64,000 nucleotides of DNA from NCBI GenBank assembly GCA_017429325.1, contig JAFRPC010000054.1:1-64000 (forward strand). Reading direction: 5' to 3'. Shown here in pieces: positions 1 to 8,389 of the stretch (position 1 is its first letter; every line of letters starts with the position of its first letter). This DNA is from Oscillospiraceae bacterium (GTDB lineage Bacteria; Bacillota; Clostridia; Oscillospirales; Oscillospiraceae). A program made the position numbers and the translations under genes. The notes under the pieces were generated by a model. That model was given only the letters and a program-made list of their open reading frames with translations, was not told where the DNA came from and did no database searches.

Positions 1-3000
1 CTTGACAGACACGGAGCCGTAGAGGTTCGGGCCGTTGGAGCCGTTCACCAGGGTGGCGGGGGCTTCGGTCTTGGTCTCGAACTGGTCCTTGGCAGCGGCA
101 GCCGCGGAGGACAGGTTCTCGTTGACCAGATTGTCGGTGTCATACTCGAAGTAGACCTGGGCGGCAGCGCCATAGTTCAGCATGTCGGCGCAGAGGGTAC
201 GGGTGGCGGCGGTGTTATCGGTCTTCACCAGTTCGCCCACGATGTAATCCTTGACGGTGTTCTCAACGGCGTTGCCGTAGAACTCGTTGCCGTCGGCGTC
301 AAAGACATGGAGCACAGCGGCAAAGGTCACGCCCATTTCTTTGGCGGTGATGTCGGTGTAGACGGCACGCCAGGCCACGTTGCTGACGTTGGTGACGGCG
401 CCCTCCTGGCCTTCGCCGAAGCGCTTGCTCTCCAGGACATTGCCGCTGCCGTCCAGCTTGCTGACCTCCAGATACCAGGAGGCGGCATTCGTCAGAACGG
501 TCTTACGGATGGTAAAGGTGGTCTTGATCTCCGCGCCGATGGAGACGGAGGTGTAGAAGGTCAGGCTCTCATCCAGCTCGGGCTCGTTGGGCTCGGTGGA
601 TTGGACGGTAACGGTCAAAGTGACAGGTCCTGTCACCTTGGTGAGGCGGTAGCCGTTTTCCACGCCGGTGTCGGCAGGTCCCTTCAGGTTCTTGTAGCCG
701 CCCTCGGCGGAGACATCGACCAGTTCATAGCCGCTCTCGACGTTGACGACGAAGTTCACCTGGCCGTTGCCGGAGATGTCGATCAGACCCGTATCGCTGG
801 CGCGGGCAAAAGCGGTGGCCGCGTTTGCGGTGCCGTTGGCGGTCATATCCTGGGTGCGGTAGACGGTGACGGAGCAGCCTTCATCGCAGACGAAGGTGGT
901 CACGAAGGCCGCAGCGCCGCAGCGCTGGCAGACGCCGGTCTCGTCGTTAAAGTCGTGGCCCAGAGCCGCGACGGTGACGGTGGTGCGACTCAGCTCTTCA
1001 CCGCAGTCGGAGCAGTAGACGACCTCGTCATAGGAACCGGCCTCGGTGCAGCTGGGCGCTACGTTGTTCTCCACGACAGCGGCAGCGGGGCTGTGCTGAT
1101 GAGCTACGGGATCCGTCCAGTAGTAGGTAGCGGAGGAGGAGGTCTCCTGATACAGCTTCAGCACGTTGGCGTTGTTGGTGCTGCCGGACCAGAAGTAGTT
1201 GTTGCTGCTGCTCCAGCTGAAATAGGGATACTGGCCGTTGGCCGCGTTCTTGAGCTGAACGAGGCCGCTGGTGTTGATGGCGGGCGTCCAGTTGCAGTAG
1301 GTGGAATTGAGGCTGGAGTAGGCGTACAGATAGGAGCCGCTGTTCATGCCGTAGTAGCAGCCGGTGCCGGCGCTCTTCACGGTGTAGTAGCTGCCGTTGG
1401 CGGTCAGGGTGATGATGTAGTCGTTGGGCACGTTGCTCATGGTGGTGCCGTTCAGGGTGATGCCCGTGGAAGCGAAGGCGGTGCAGTTGCTGGCGCTCTC
1501 GGCGTCGGTGCCGCTGGCGCTGCCGGTCACGCCCTTGAGAACGTACATGCCGGAGGTAGAGGTGGCGTTGTTGGTGATGACGTAGTTGCCGGCCCAGTTG
1601 CTGGGAGCGGCGGTCAGCAGCTCATAGACCGTCGCGCCGCTGCCTTCCACATGGGAATAGAGGGCGTAGAGGGTGGCGTCGCCGGTGACGGTGTAGGAGG
1701 CGCCGGGGGCGTAGTAGGTAGGAGCGGTGGTGGTCTCAGCGATTTGCTGCGCCACCCAGCCGATGAAGGTCCAGTCGGTGGGATTCACAGTGACGGAGGT
1801 GGGCAGGGTGACAGTCGCGCCTTCCATGCCAACCAGGCTGCCCTGGGAAGAGCCGGAGGCGATCAGGCTGACCGTATAGCCCACGGCGTTGGTGGTAATG
1901 GTGACGGTGGCGGTGCCGCTGACCTTGGTGGCCCGGTAGCCGTTCTCCACGCCGGTGTCCGCGGGACCCTTCAGGTTCTTGTAAGCGCCGGTGGCAATGA
2001 CGTCCACCAGCTCATAGCCGCTGTTCAGGTTGACCACGAAGTTGACCTGGCCGTTGCCGTTGAGGTCCACCTCGCCGGTGGCGCTGTCGCGGGCCAGGGC
2101 GATGGCGGTGTTGGGGGTGCCGCCGGTGGTCAGATCCTGGGTGGGATAGGCCGTGACGGTAGCGCCGCCGTCGGTGACGAAGACGACCTTCGGGGCCTCG
2201 ATACCACAGTGGATGCAGAAGCCGTTCTCGTCGAACTCATGGTCGCAGGGGTCGTCGGTGGCGGTGACGGTAATGGTAACGGCGCCCGTCATCTTGGTCA
2301 CGCGGTAGCCGTTCTCCACGCCGGTGTCGGAGGGCCCCTTCAGGTTCTTAAAGTTCGCGGTGGGCGTTACCACGACGCTCTGGACGCGGTAGTCCTGTTC
2401 CAGGTTGACGACGAAGTTGACCTGGCCGTCGCCGGAGACGTCGATGAGGCCGGTGCCGCTGGACCGCGGGAAGGCGGTGGATGCGTTGGCGGTGCCGCCG
2501 GAAGTCAGATCCTGGGTGGGATAGACGGTGACGGAGCAGCCGGTGCTGCATACGAAGCTGGCCTTGTAGGCCTCCGCGCCGCAGCGGGAGCAGATGCCGG
2601 TGGTGTCGTTGAAGGCATGGCCCAGGGCCGGGGTGGTCTCCGTGTTCTGCGCACCGCAGACGGTGCAGGTGTAGAGGACGGAGCCGGTCTCGGTACAGGT
2701 GGGCGTGCTCTGGACGACGCCCGCATCCCAGACGTGGTTGCCGTCGCCGCAGCCGGTAGAGGCGGTGAAGTTGGTGCGGTACTGGCCGCCGCAGACAGAG
2801 CAGGTGTAGAGGTCATAGCCCTCGGAGGAAAGGGTGGGCGCGATGGTGACGTGGCTCCAGCTATGGCCCGTGGCCGCGACCTCCTGGGTCTGGGTGCCGC
2901 CGCAGACGGAGCAGGTGGCGGTCTTGACGCCGGGAACGGTGCAGGTGGGGGCAGTGGTCTGGGTATAGCTGCCATAGCTGTGGTCAGACCAGAAGCTGGT

Positions 3001-5076
3001 GGTAGTCGGAGTGGAGCTGTCGGAGGTGATGGACCAGTTGGTGCTGCTGGTCATGGTGGGATCGGAATAGATGGCATAGTTGATGTTCTTGGGGGCCTTG
3101 ATAGAGAAGACCACCTGGCTGGAGGCATTCTTGACGACCACGGTCTTGCCGGAGCTGATGGTGGAACCGCTGCTGCCGCCGCCGGGTCCGCCGCCGGAGG
3201 AGCCGCCGTACTTGACGTAGGGCTGGCTGGTGGAGGTGGAGGGGTTCTCATTCATGGGATTGGTGCCGCCGCCGAAGACCATGCCGCCGTTGACGGTCAT
3301 GGTGCCGTCAGAGTCCAGAGGCGAATTGTCGCCGTTGGGCGCCTGGGCCCAGACAATGGAGCTGCCGCCGGTGATATTCAGGGCGCCGTTGGAGTCAAGG
3401 CCGTCGCCGTTGCAGTTGACGTTGACCAGGCCGCCGCTGATGTTCAGCGAATAGTCGCCGCCCTGGCCTCCGCCGCCGGGATTCCAGGGATCCCAACCGC
3501 CGCCGCCGGGGTCGGTGCCGTTGCTGCTGCCGCCCGCGGCGTTGATGCCGTCGTCGGAAGCAATGAGGCTGTAGCAGCCGGACTTGATGTAAACGTTCTT
3601 GGCCTCCAGGCCCTCATAGGAGGTGGAGACGGTCAGATGGATCTTGCAGTCCGCCGCGCCCTGGACGCCGAAGTCGGCCTGGGTGTCGCCGTGGACGCCG
3701 TCGTCGCCGGTCTGGATGCTGAACTCGCCGCCGGTGATGACCACGTAGGCGTCGGAGTGGATGGCGTCGTCGGCGGTGTTCAGCGTGAAGGTGCCGCCGT
3801 TGATGGTGAGGGTATTGGTGGCGTCCTCACTGGTCGTGGTGTCATCAGTGTTGCAGGAGGCCTTGAGGCCCTTGCAGCTCATGGTGTTCTTGTTGAAGCT
3901 GCTGTCGTTGTAGCCACTGCCGGTGCGGATGTTGAAGCTGCCGCCGTTGACGGTCAGGTCCTGGGAGGCCTGGATGCCGTCGCTGGCGGACTGGAGTGTG
4001 AAGCTGCCGCCGTTGATGACGATGCTGCCCGCGCAGCCCGCGGTGGCGTCCACGGCGTCAGGGTCGGAACGGATGCAGTCGCCGTCGGAAGTCGTGACCC
4101 CGATGGTGCCGCCGTTGATGGTCATGGTGTTGTCGCTGGAGATGCCGTTCTTGGCGGAGGTGACGTTCAGGGTCAGCTCGTCGATGGTCAGGCTGCCGTA
4201 CTCGCCCACCTTGAGGGCGTTCTTGGTGTTGCAGACCAGGTTCAGGGTGCCCGCGCCGTTGACGGTGAGCTGAGAGTTGGACTTGCCCTTGATGACTGCG
4301 GACTCCGCGTACTCGGCGTTGGAGCCGTTTCCGCCCTCGTCGGTGGGACCGTAGGTGTCGGCGTTATTGAAGGCGTTGTCCGTGAGGGTGTTGGTGAAGC
4401 CGCCCAGGGCGGTGATGGTAGCGGTGGTGGTGCTCTCCTTCTTGATGGCGATGGGGGCGGTGAAGGAGGAGGTCAGGTCCAGGCCCGCCAGCAGGATGGT
4501 GGTGGGGTTCACAGCGGCCTTCTTGACGGCGATGCAGGAGTCCGTGCCGGTGCCGGTGAAGACGTAGGTACCGCCGTTCTTCTTCAGGCCCACGCAGAGC
4601 TTGTAGGTATCCGTGTTCTCAAAGACCTGATACCCGTTCTCGTCGGTGGTGTAGGGCAGAGGATAGGTGGCGTCGCCCACGATGTACTCCTCCGCTGCGG
4701 CGTTGATGCCCGTGACCTCGTAGTTGGTGCTGCTGCCGGGGATGACGGTCAGGGTACTGCCGTTGAAGACGAAGGTGGTGTAGCCGATGGGGATGTCGAA
4801 GATGTGATAGCCGGAGGCGGTCTGGACCGTGAGCCGGGCCACGCCGACGGCGTTGTCCTTGCCGATCACCTTAACGGTGTTGCCGCGGATCTCCACGATG
4901 GCAAGGTCGTTGTTGTCCACCTCCGCAGAAAGCGGGGTGGAGGAGCAGGTGATCGTGGCGCCGGTGTTGCCCGTGAGCGCCGGGGTAAGGGTCTCATTGT
5001 CTGCCGATACTGCGGGGACCAGGCTGAGGATCAGGCAGAGGCAGAGGGCCCAGGCCAAGAGCTTGCGAATGTGCAT
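1..5076 (-). CDS. Large secreted surface protein with Cthe_2159-like beta-helix and CxxC modules (3' end outside window)
   Basis: The frame runs through the left edge without a stop: 1692 codons are present and the C-terminus is missing. ATG 5076 follows AAGGAGAA. Residues 1-26 are a signal peptide ending VSA. Residues about 290-620 carry repeated TINGGTF, VITGGEF and DDGIQA/DDAIHSD strings, as in the right-handed beta-helix of the Cthe_2159 carbohydrate-binding family (polygalacturonate binding is known for the founding member). A Gly-rich linker follows, then several CxxC ribbons (CSVCGG, CTVCGA, CSRCGA, CQRCGA). About residues 1069-1145 resemble an InlB B-repeat (FIGWVAQ, TLYALYS). A module of about 110 residues with QVNFVVN and KNLKGP.DTGVENGYR occurs three times. 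I infer a wall-associated or secreted polysaccharide-binding protein; no catalytic domain is visible. Confidence 0.85.
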   Translation of the reverse strand, partial: MHIRKLLAWALCLCLILSLVPAVSADNETLTPALTGNTGATITCSSTPLSAEVDNNDLAIVEIRGNTVKVIGKDNAVGVARLTVQTASGYHIFDIPIGYTTFVFNGSTLTVIPGSSTNYEVTGINAAAEEYIVGDATYPLPYTTDENGYQVFENTDTYKLCVGLKKNGGTYVFTGTGTDSCIAVKKAAVNPTTILLAGLDLTSSFTAPIAIKKESTTTATITALGGFTNTLTDNAFNNADTYGPTDEGGNGSNAEYAESAVIKGKSNSQLTVNGAGTLNLVCNTKNALKVGEYGSLTIDELTLNVTSAKNGISSDNTMTINGGTIGVTTSDGDCIRSDPDAVDATAGCAGSIVINGGSFTLQSASDGIQASQDLTVNGGSFNIRTGSGYNDSSFNKNTMSCKGLKASCNTDDTTTSEDATNTLTINGGTFTLNTADDAIHSDAYVVITGGEFSIQTGDDGVHGDTQADFGVQGAADCKIHLTVSTSYEGLEAKNVYIKSGCYSLIASDDGINAAGGSSNGTDPGGGGWDPWNPGGGGQGGDYSLNISGGLVNVNCNGDGLDSNGALNITGGSSIVWAQAPNGDNSPLDSDGTMTVNGGMVFGGGTNPMNENPSTSTSQPYVKYGGSSGGGPGGGSSGSTISSGKTVVVKNASSQVVFSIKAPKNINYAIYSDPTMTSSTNWSITSDSSTPTTTSFWSDHSYGSYTQTTAPTCTVPGVKTATCSVCGGTQTQEVAATGHSWSHVTIAPTLSSEGYDLYTCSVCGGQYRTNFTASTGCGDGNHVWDAGVVQSTPTCTETGSVLYTCTVCGAQNTETTPALGHAFNDTTGICSRCGAEAYKASFVCSTGCSVTVYPTQDLTSGGTANASTAFPRSSGTGLIDVSGDGQVNFVVNLEQDYRVQSVVVTPTANFKNLKGPSDTGVENGYRVTKMTGAVTITVTATDDPCDHEFDENGFCIHCGIEAPKVVFVTDGGATVTAYPTQDLTTGGTPNTAIALARDSATGEVDLNGNGQVNFVVNLNSGYELVDVIATGAYKNLKGPADTGVENGYRATKVSGTATVTITTNAVGYTVSLIASGSSQGSLVGMEGATVTLPTSVTVNPTDWTFIGWVAQQIAETTTAPTYYAPGASYTVTGDATLYALYSHVEGSGATVYELLTAAPSNWAGNYVITNNATSTSGMYVLKGVTGSASGTDAESASNCTAFASTGITLNGTTMSNVPNDYIITLTANGSYYTVKSAGTGCYYGMNSGSYLYAYSSLNSTYCNWTPAINTSGLVQLKNAANGQYPYFSWSSSNNYFWSGSTNNANVLKLYQETSSSATYYWTDPVAHQHSPAAAVVENNVAPSCTEAGSYDEVVYCSDCGEELSRTTVTVAALGHDFNDETGVCQRCGAAAFVTTFVCDEGCSVTVYRTQDMTANGTANAATAFARASDTGLIDISGNGQVNFVVNVESGYELVDVSAEGGYKNLKGPADTGVENGYRLTKVTGPVTLTVTVQSTEPNEPELDESLTFYTSVSIGAEIKTTFTIRKTVLTNAASWYLEVSKLDGSGNVLESKRFGEGQEGAVTNVSNVAWRAVYTDITAKEMGVTFAAVLHVFDADGNEFYGNAVENTVKDYIVGELVKTDNTAATRTLCADMLNYGAAAQVYFEYDTDNLVNENLSSAAAAAKDQFETKTEAPATLVNGSNGPNLYGSVSVK

Positions 5077-5112
5077 AGGGGTTCTCCTTCCGTTTATAAT
5101 TTGGCATCGTGC

Positions 5113-5121
5113 ATTATATCA
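5113..5121 (-). promoter_or_regulatory. Extended -10 promoter candidate for the large surface protein
   Basis: On the minus strand TGATATAAT matches an extended -10 (TGnTATAAT), about 35 bases upstream of the ATG at 5076. No good -35 lies 17 bases upstream, which is compatible with an extended -10 promoter. Confidence 0.45.
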
Positions 5122-5200
5122 CAAGAAACCTTAGTTATAATTTAGTTTTTATGTGTTTTGTGAGAAATTCGGAAATTTCCCTGAATGGATTGCCTGCCTA

Positions 5201-5229
5201 TTGACAAACCGGACTGTATGTGGTATGTT
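5201..5229 (+). promoter_or_regulatory. Sigma-A-type promoter of the AbrB-ABC exporter operon
   Basis: TTGACA (5201-5206), a 17-base spacer and TATGTT (5224-5229). Just inside it GTATG (5223-5227) and CATAC (5243-5247) form an inverted pair over the start region, which could be an operator for the AbrB-type protein encoded directly downstream. Autoregulation is an inference. Confidence 0.7.
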
Positions 5230-5262
5230 TAGTTATACAAATCATACTTTGAGGTGAATATC

Positions 5263-5490
5263 ATGAACGATCCGGATGGCAAATACGCCTGGACCGCCAC
5301 CGTCGGGGAAAAGGGCCAGATCGTGATCCCCAAGCAGGCACGGGAGATCTTCGGGATCAAGCCCGGGGATACGCTGATCCTGCTCGGCGATATCAACCGA
5401 GGCATCGCCATCCCCCCGAAGAACGCCTTTGCCAATTTTTTGAATCTCACGTTCCAGGACCCGGACGATGCCGCCCCAGGGAAAAATTGA
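5263..5490 (+). CDS. AbrB/MazE/SpoVT-type DNA-binding regulator
   Basis: A 75-residue protein made almost only of one swapped-hairpin AbrB domain: WTATVGEKGQIVIPKQAREI, then GIKPGDTLILLGD. ATG 5263 is preferred over GTG 5254 because GAGG (5251-5254) sits eight bases before the ATG and would overlap the GTG. It lies 24 bases upstream of an ABC exporter ATPase under a strong promoter, an arrangement common in clostridia where the regulator controls its own exporter. There is no partner toxin gene, so it is unlikely to be an antitoxin. Ligand and target are unknown. Confidence 0.85.
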   Translation: MNDPDGKYAWTATVGEKGQIVIPKQAREIFGIKPGDTLILLGDINRGIAIPPKNAFANFLNLTFQDPDDAAPGKN

Positions 5491-5514
5491 AGCACTCGTA
5501 AAGGAGGAACTACG

Positions 5515-6243
5515 TTGAACGCTATCGAAACCCATGGATTGACAAAGAGGTACAAGGACCTCACCGCCGTGGACGGTCTGGAGCTGCGCGTCCGGGAGGG
5601 GGAGCTCTTCGCCCTGCTGGGCGTGAACGGCGCGGGCAAGACCACCACCATCAAAATGCTCTCCTGCCTGACGAAGCCCACGGCGGGAGACGCCCTGCTG
5701 CTGGGCAGGAGCATCACCCGGGAGCCCGAAGCTGTCAAGGCGCTGATCGCCGTCTCGCCCCAGGAGACCGCCGTGGCCCCGAAGCTGACGGTCCGGGAGA
5801 ATCTGGAGCTCATGGCGGGCATCCACACCGCCGACAAGGCCGCCATCCGGGAGAAGGTGAAGACCCTCTCCGCCCGCTTCAGTCTGGACGAGGTGCTGAA
5901 CAAGGCCGCGGGCAAGCTCTCCGGCGGCTGGCAGCGGCGGCTGTCCATTGCGATGGCCCTGATTTTGGAGCCGAAGATCCTGTTTTTGGACGAGCCCACC
6001 TTAGGGCTGGACGTGCTGGCCCGGGCGGAGCTCTGGGACCAGATCCGGGTCCTCAAGGGGGAGATCACCATCATCCTCACCACCCACTACATGGAAGAGG
6101 CGGAGGCCCTCTCTGACCGCATCGGCGTCATGGGCAAGGGACATCTGCTTCGGGCGGGCACGGCGGCGGAGCTGAAGGCCGAGACCGGGACCGCCACCCT
6201 GGAGGAAGCCTTTATCGCGCTGGCAAAGGAGGGAGCAAAATGA
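5515..6243 (+). CDS. ABC transporter ATP-binding protein (ABC-2 exporter type)
   Basis: The 242-residue nucleotide-binding subunit of an exporter. Walker A GVNGAGKTT is at residues 36-44, signature LSGGW near 135 and Walker B ILFLDEPTLGLDV near 153, followed by the switch His in TTHYMEEAE. The start is TTG 5515, preceded by AAGGAGG (5501-5507) at seven bases; no better ATG exists nearby. Its end overlaps the permease start by four bases (ATGA), so the two are translationally coupled. The family (CcmA/DrrA type) exports drugs, lipids or peptides; the substrate is not readable. Regulation is probably through the upstream AbrB-type protein. Confidence 0.92.
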   Translation: MNAIETHGLTKRYKDLTAVDGLELRVREGELFALLGVNGAGKTTTIKMLSCLTKPTAGDALLLGRSITREPEAVKALIAVSPQETAVAPKLTVRENLELMAGIHTADKAAIREKVKTLSARFSLDEVLNKAAGKLSGGWQRRLSIAMALILEPKILFLDEPTLGLDVLARAELWDQIRVLKGEITIILTTHYMEEAEALSDRIGVMGKGHLLRAGTAAELKAETGTATLEEAFIALAKEGAK

Positions 6244-6974
6244 GACACGTTCTGTTGCTTTCCCGGCGGACCGTCAAGGAGATCCTGCGGGACCCGCTGA
6301 ATCTCTGCTTCGGCCTGGGCTTCCCCCTGGTGCTGCTGGGCCTGCTGACGGCCATCCAGTCCAGCGTCCCCGACGAGCTCTTCCCGCTCCCGCGGCTGGC
6401 CCCTGGCATCACCGTCTTCGGCCTGTCCTTTATGAGCCTGTTTTCGGCTGTGCTGGTGGCGAAGGACCGGAGCTCGGCCCTGCTCCTTCGGCTCTACACC
6501 ACGCCCCTGCGGCCCGTGGACTACATTCTGGGCTACATGCTGCCCATGGTCCCCATCGCCCTGGCCCAGACCCTGGTCTGCTACGCCTTCGCCCTGGTCC
6601 TGGGCCTGGCCTGGACCCCCAATCTCCTGCTCTGCCTGCTGGTCTCCCTGCCCGCCGCCTGGGTCTTCATCGCCCTGGGCCTGCTCTGCGGCAGCCTGCT
6701 CACCGAGAAGCAGGTGGGCGGCGTCTGCGGCGCCCTGCTGACGAACCTGACGGGCTGGCTGTCCGGCATCTGGTTCGACCCGGCTGCGGTGGGCGGCGGC
6801 TTCCTGTTCGCCGCCAAGCTGCTGCCCTTCTGGCACGCTGTGGCTCTGGCCCGGGCCGCCTACGCCGGGACCCTCTGCGAGGCCCTGTCCCATCTCTGGG
6901 TCGTGCTGGCCTGGGCCGTGGGGCTGACCGCCCTGGCCGTGGCCGCCTTCCTGGGGCAGATGCGGCGGAACTAA
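6240..6974 (+). CDS. ABC-2 type transporter permease
   Basis: A 244-residue membrane protein with about six hydrophobic segments, fitting an ABC-2 (DrrB-like) permease. An N-terminal cytoplasmic stretch, RRTVKEILRDPLNL, is typical of the family. The remaining segments are rich in Leu, Ala and Val (for example VLGLAWTPNLLLCLLVSLP). It starts at ATG 6240, overlapping the stop of the ATPase gene, and is the last gene of the three-gene operon before an inverted repeat. With the ATPase it should form a 2+2 exporter. Substrate unknown. Confidence 0.88.
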   Translation: MRHVLLLSRRTVKEILRDPLNLCFGLGFPLVLLGLLTAIQSSVPDELFPLPRLAPGITVFGLSFMSLFSAVLVAKDRSSALLLRLYTTPLRPVDYILGYMLPMVPIALAQTLVCYAFALVLGLAWTPNLLLCLLVSLPAAWVFIALGLLCGSLLTEKQVGGVCGALLTNLTGWLSGIWFDPAAVGGGFLFAAKLLPFWHAVALARAAYAGTLCEALSHLWVVLAWAVGLTALAVAAFLGQMRRN

Positions 6975-6984
6975 AAAGGTCCAT

Positions 6985-7020
6985 TTCGGGGACAGACCGG
7001 GTCTGTCCCCGAATCCTTTT
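6985..7020 (+). terminator. Perfect inverted repeat, probable terminator of the ABC operon
   Basis: TTCGGGGACAGACC (6985-6998) is perfectly mirrored by GGTCTGTCCCCGAA (7000-7013) around one central G, followed by TCCTTTT. The stem is strong but the T run is short. Confidence 0.6.
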
Positions 7021-7085
7021 CCATGGGGGAATCCTGTGGGACGGCTGTGCATAGACTGTACCATCACGCTTTGGGGGTACATACT

Positions 7086-8288
7086 ATGGAACTGTACGAG
7101 CTGGCGCTGCGGCGGGCGGGGGCGCCGTCGCTCCGGGAATTTCAGCGGCTGGAGGGTCTGCCGCCCACGGGACGGGCGGACGGGCCCACCTGGGCCGCGC
7201 TGCTGCCCTGGCTGACAGGCTTCCGCCTCTACCGGGCGGAGCCGGGGGACAACTACACCCGCATCGCCCAGCGCTTCGGCACCACGGTCCGGGCCATCAT
7301 CACCGCAAATCCCAACCAGGACCCGCTCCAGCTCTACGTGGGACAGGTCCTGACGGTCCCCCTGGGCTTCGACGTGGTGCCCACGGAGCTGCCCTTCACC
7401 TACGAGCTCCTCACCCTCTGTCTGGATGGGCTGCGGGCTCGGTATCCCTTTCTGACCCTGCGGGCCATCGGCGAGACCGCCTACGGGCGGAAGCTCTGGC
7501 AACTCGCCGTGGGGCTGGGGCCCCGAAAGGTCTTATACAACGCGGCCCACCACGCCAACGAGTGGCTCACGACGCCGCTGGCGATGAAATTCCTGGAGCA
7601 GTACGCGAAGGCCGTCTCGGAGAACCGGCGCATTTTCGGCTTCTCCGCCCAGGCCCTCTACCAGCGGGCCACCCTGCATCTGGTCCCCATGGTGGACCCC
7701 GACGGCGTGGACCTTGTTACCGGCGGCCTGCGGGAGGGGGAGCCCGGCTGGGCCGAGGCGCGGCGGCTGGCGGAGAACTATCCCCAGATCCCCTTCCCTG
7801 CGGGCTGGAAGGCCAATCTCCGGGGCGTGGACCTGAACCTCAACTACCCCGCCCGCTGGGAGCAGGCCCGGGAGAACAAGTTCGCCCAGGGCTACACCCG
7901 GCCCGGTCCCAGGGACTACGTGGGGCCGGAGCCCCTCTCGGAGCCGGAGAGCGAGGCGATGGCGCGGCTGACGGAGCTGGTGAAGCCGGTGCTGACCCTG
8001 AGCTGGCACAGCCAGGGCAACGTGATCTACTGGAAGTTCCTGAACATCGAGCCCGCCGGGGGCCGGGCCTTGGGCGAGCGCTTCTCCGAGGTCTCCGGCT
8101 ATGCGCTGGAGGACACGCCCTACGCCTCGGGCTTTGCGGGCTACAAGGACTGGTACATCCTGACCCGGGACCTGCCGGGTTACACCCTGGAGGTCGGCAG
8201 CGGGGAAAACCCCCTGCCCTTGGACCAATTCAACGATATTTACGCCCGCAGCTTAGGAATTTTTACGCTGGGGCTTGCGGAAGGATAA
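7086..8288 (+). CDS. LysM domain M14-family metallocarboxypeptidase (gamma-D-glutamyl-diaminopimelate peptidase type)
   Basis: A 400-residue enzyme. Residues 1-42 resemble a peptidoglycan-binding-1 segment (LREFQRLEGLPPTGRADGPTW). Residues about 45-92 are a LysM domain (GDNYTRIAQRFGTTV...NPNQDPLQLYVGQ). The rest is a zinc carboxypeptidase A fold with zinc ligands H156 and E159 (HHANEW) and H308 (SWHSQGN), and catalytic Glu 369 (YTLEVGSG). This order matches Bacillus endopeptidase I (ENP1), which cuts gamma-D-Glu-meso-DAP in wall peptides. There is no signal peptide. I chose ATG 7086, which has a GGGGG box about eight bases upstream; an in-frame ATG at 7023 lacks one. It is a single gene followed by its own terminator. 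Confidence 0.88.
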   Translation: MELYELALRRAGAPSLREFQRLEGLPPTGRADGPTWAALLPWLTGFRLYRAEPGDNYTRIAQRFGTTVRAIITANPNQDPLQLYVGQVLTVPLGFDVVPTELPFTYELLTLCLDGLRARYPFLTLRAIGETAYGRKLWQLAVGLGPRKVLYNAAHHANEWLTTPLAMKFLEQYAKAVSENRRIFGFSAQALYQRATLHLVPMVDPDGVDLVTGGLREGEPGWAEARRLAENYPQIPFPAGWKANLRGVDLNLNYPARWEQARENKFAQGYTRPGPRDYVGPEPLSEPESEAMARLTELVKPVLTLSWHSQGNVIYWKFLNIEPAGGRALGERFSEVSGYALEDTPYASGFAGYKDWYILTRDLPGYTLEVGSGENPLPLDQFNDIYARSLGIFTLGLAEG

Positions 8289-8303
8289 TTTTTTTAGTAT
8301 AAT

Positions 8304-8337
8304 GACGGAGAATGTGCAACATTTCCCGTCTTTTTTT
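8304..8337 (+). terminator. Rho-independent terminator after the M14 peptidase
   Basis: GACGGAGAATGT (8304-8315) pairs with ACATTTCCCGTC (8319-8330) with two mismatches and a GCA loop, followed by seven T (8331-8337). Confidence 0.75.
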
Positions 8338-8341
8338 CGTC

Positions 8342-8347
8342 TATAAT
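8342..8347 (+). promoter_or_regulatory. Possible -10 box of the moxR operon
   Basis: A perfect TATAAT lies just after the terminator of the upstream gene and 42 bases before the moxR start. No convincing -35 lies 16-18 bases upstream, so an activator may be needed or the true promoter may differ. Confidence 0.4.
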
Positions 8348-8389
8348 AGTGTCAGGCAAAAATTTGCGCTTTTTAAGGGGTATGAAACT

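Noticed and set aside
307..5145. A 1612-codon open frame on the plus strand opposite the large surface protein
   Set aside because: It is a shadow of the GC-rich minus-strand gene: its protein is repetitive Gly/Ala/Val without domains, while the minus frame has a signal peptide, ribosome site and recognised motifs.
8275..8303. TTGCGG-17-TATAAT promoter upstream of moxR
   Set aside because: The match is good, but transcription would begin inside the terminator hairpin at 8304-8337 that ends the upstream gene. The TATAAT at 8342 is better placed.
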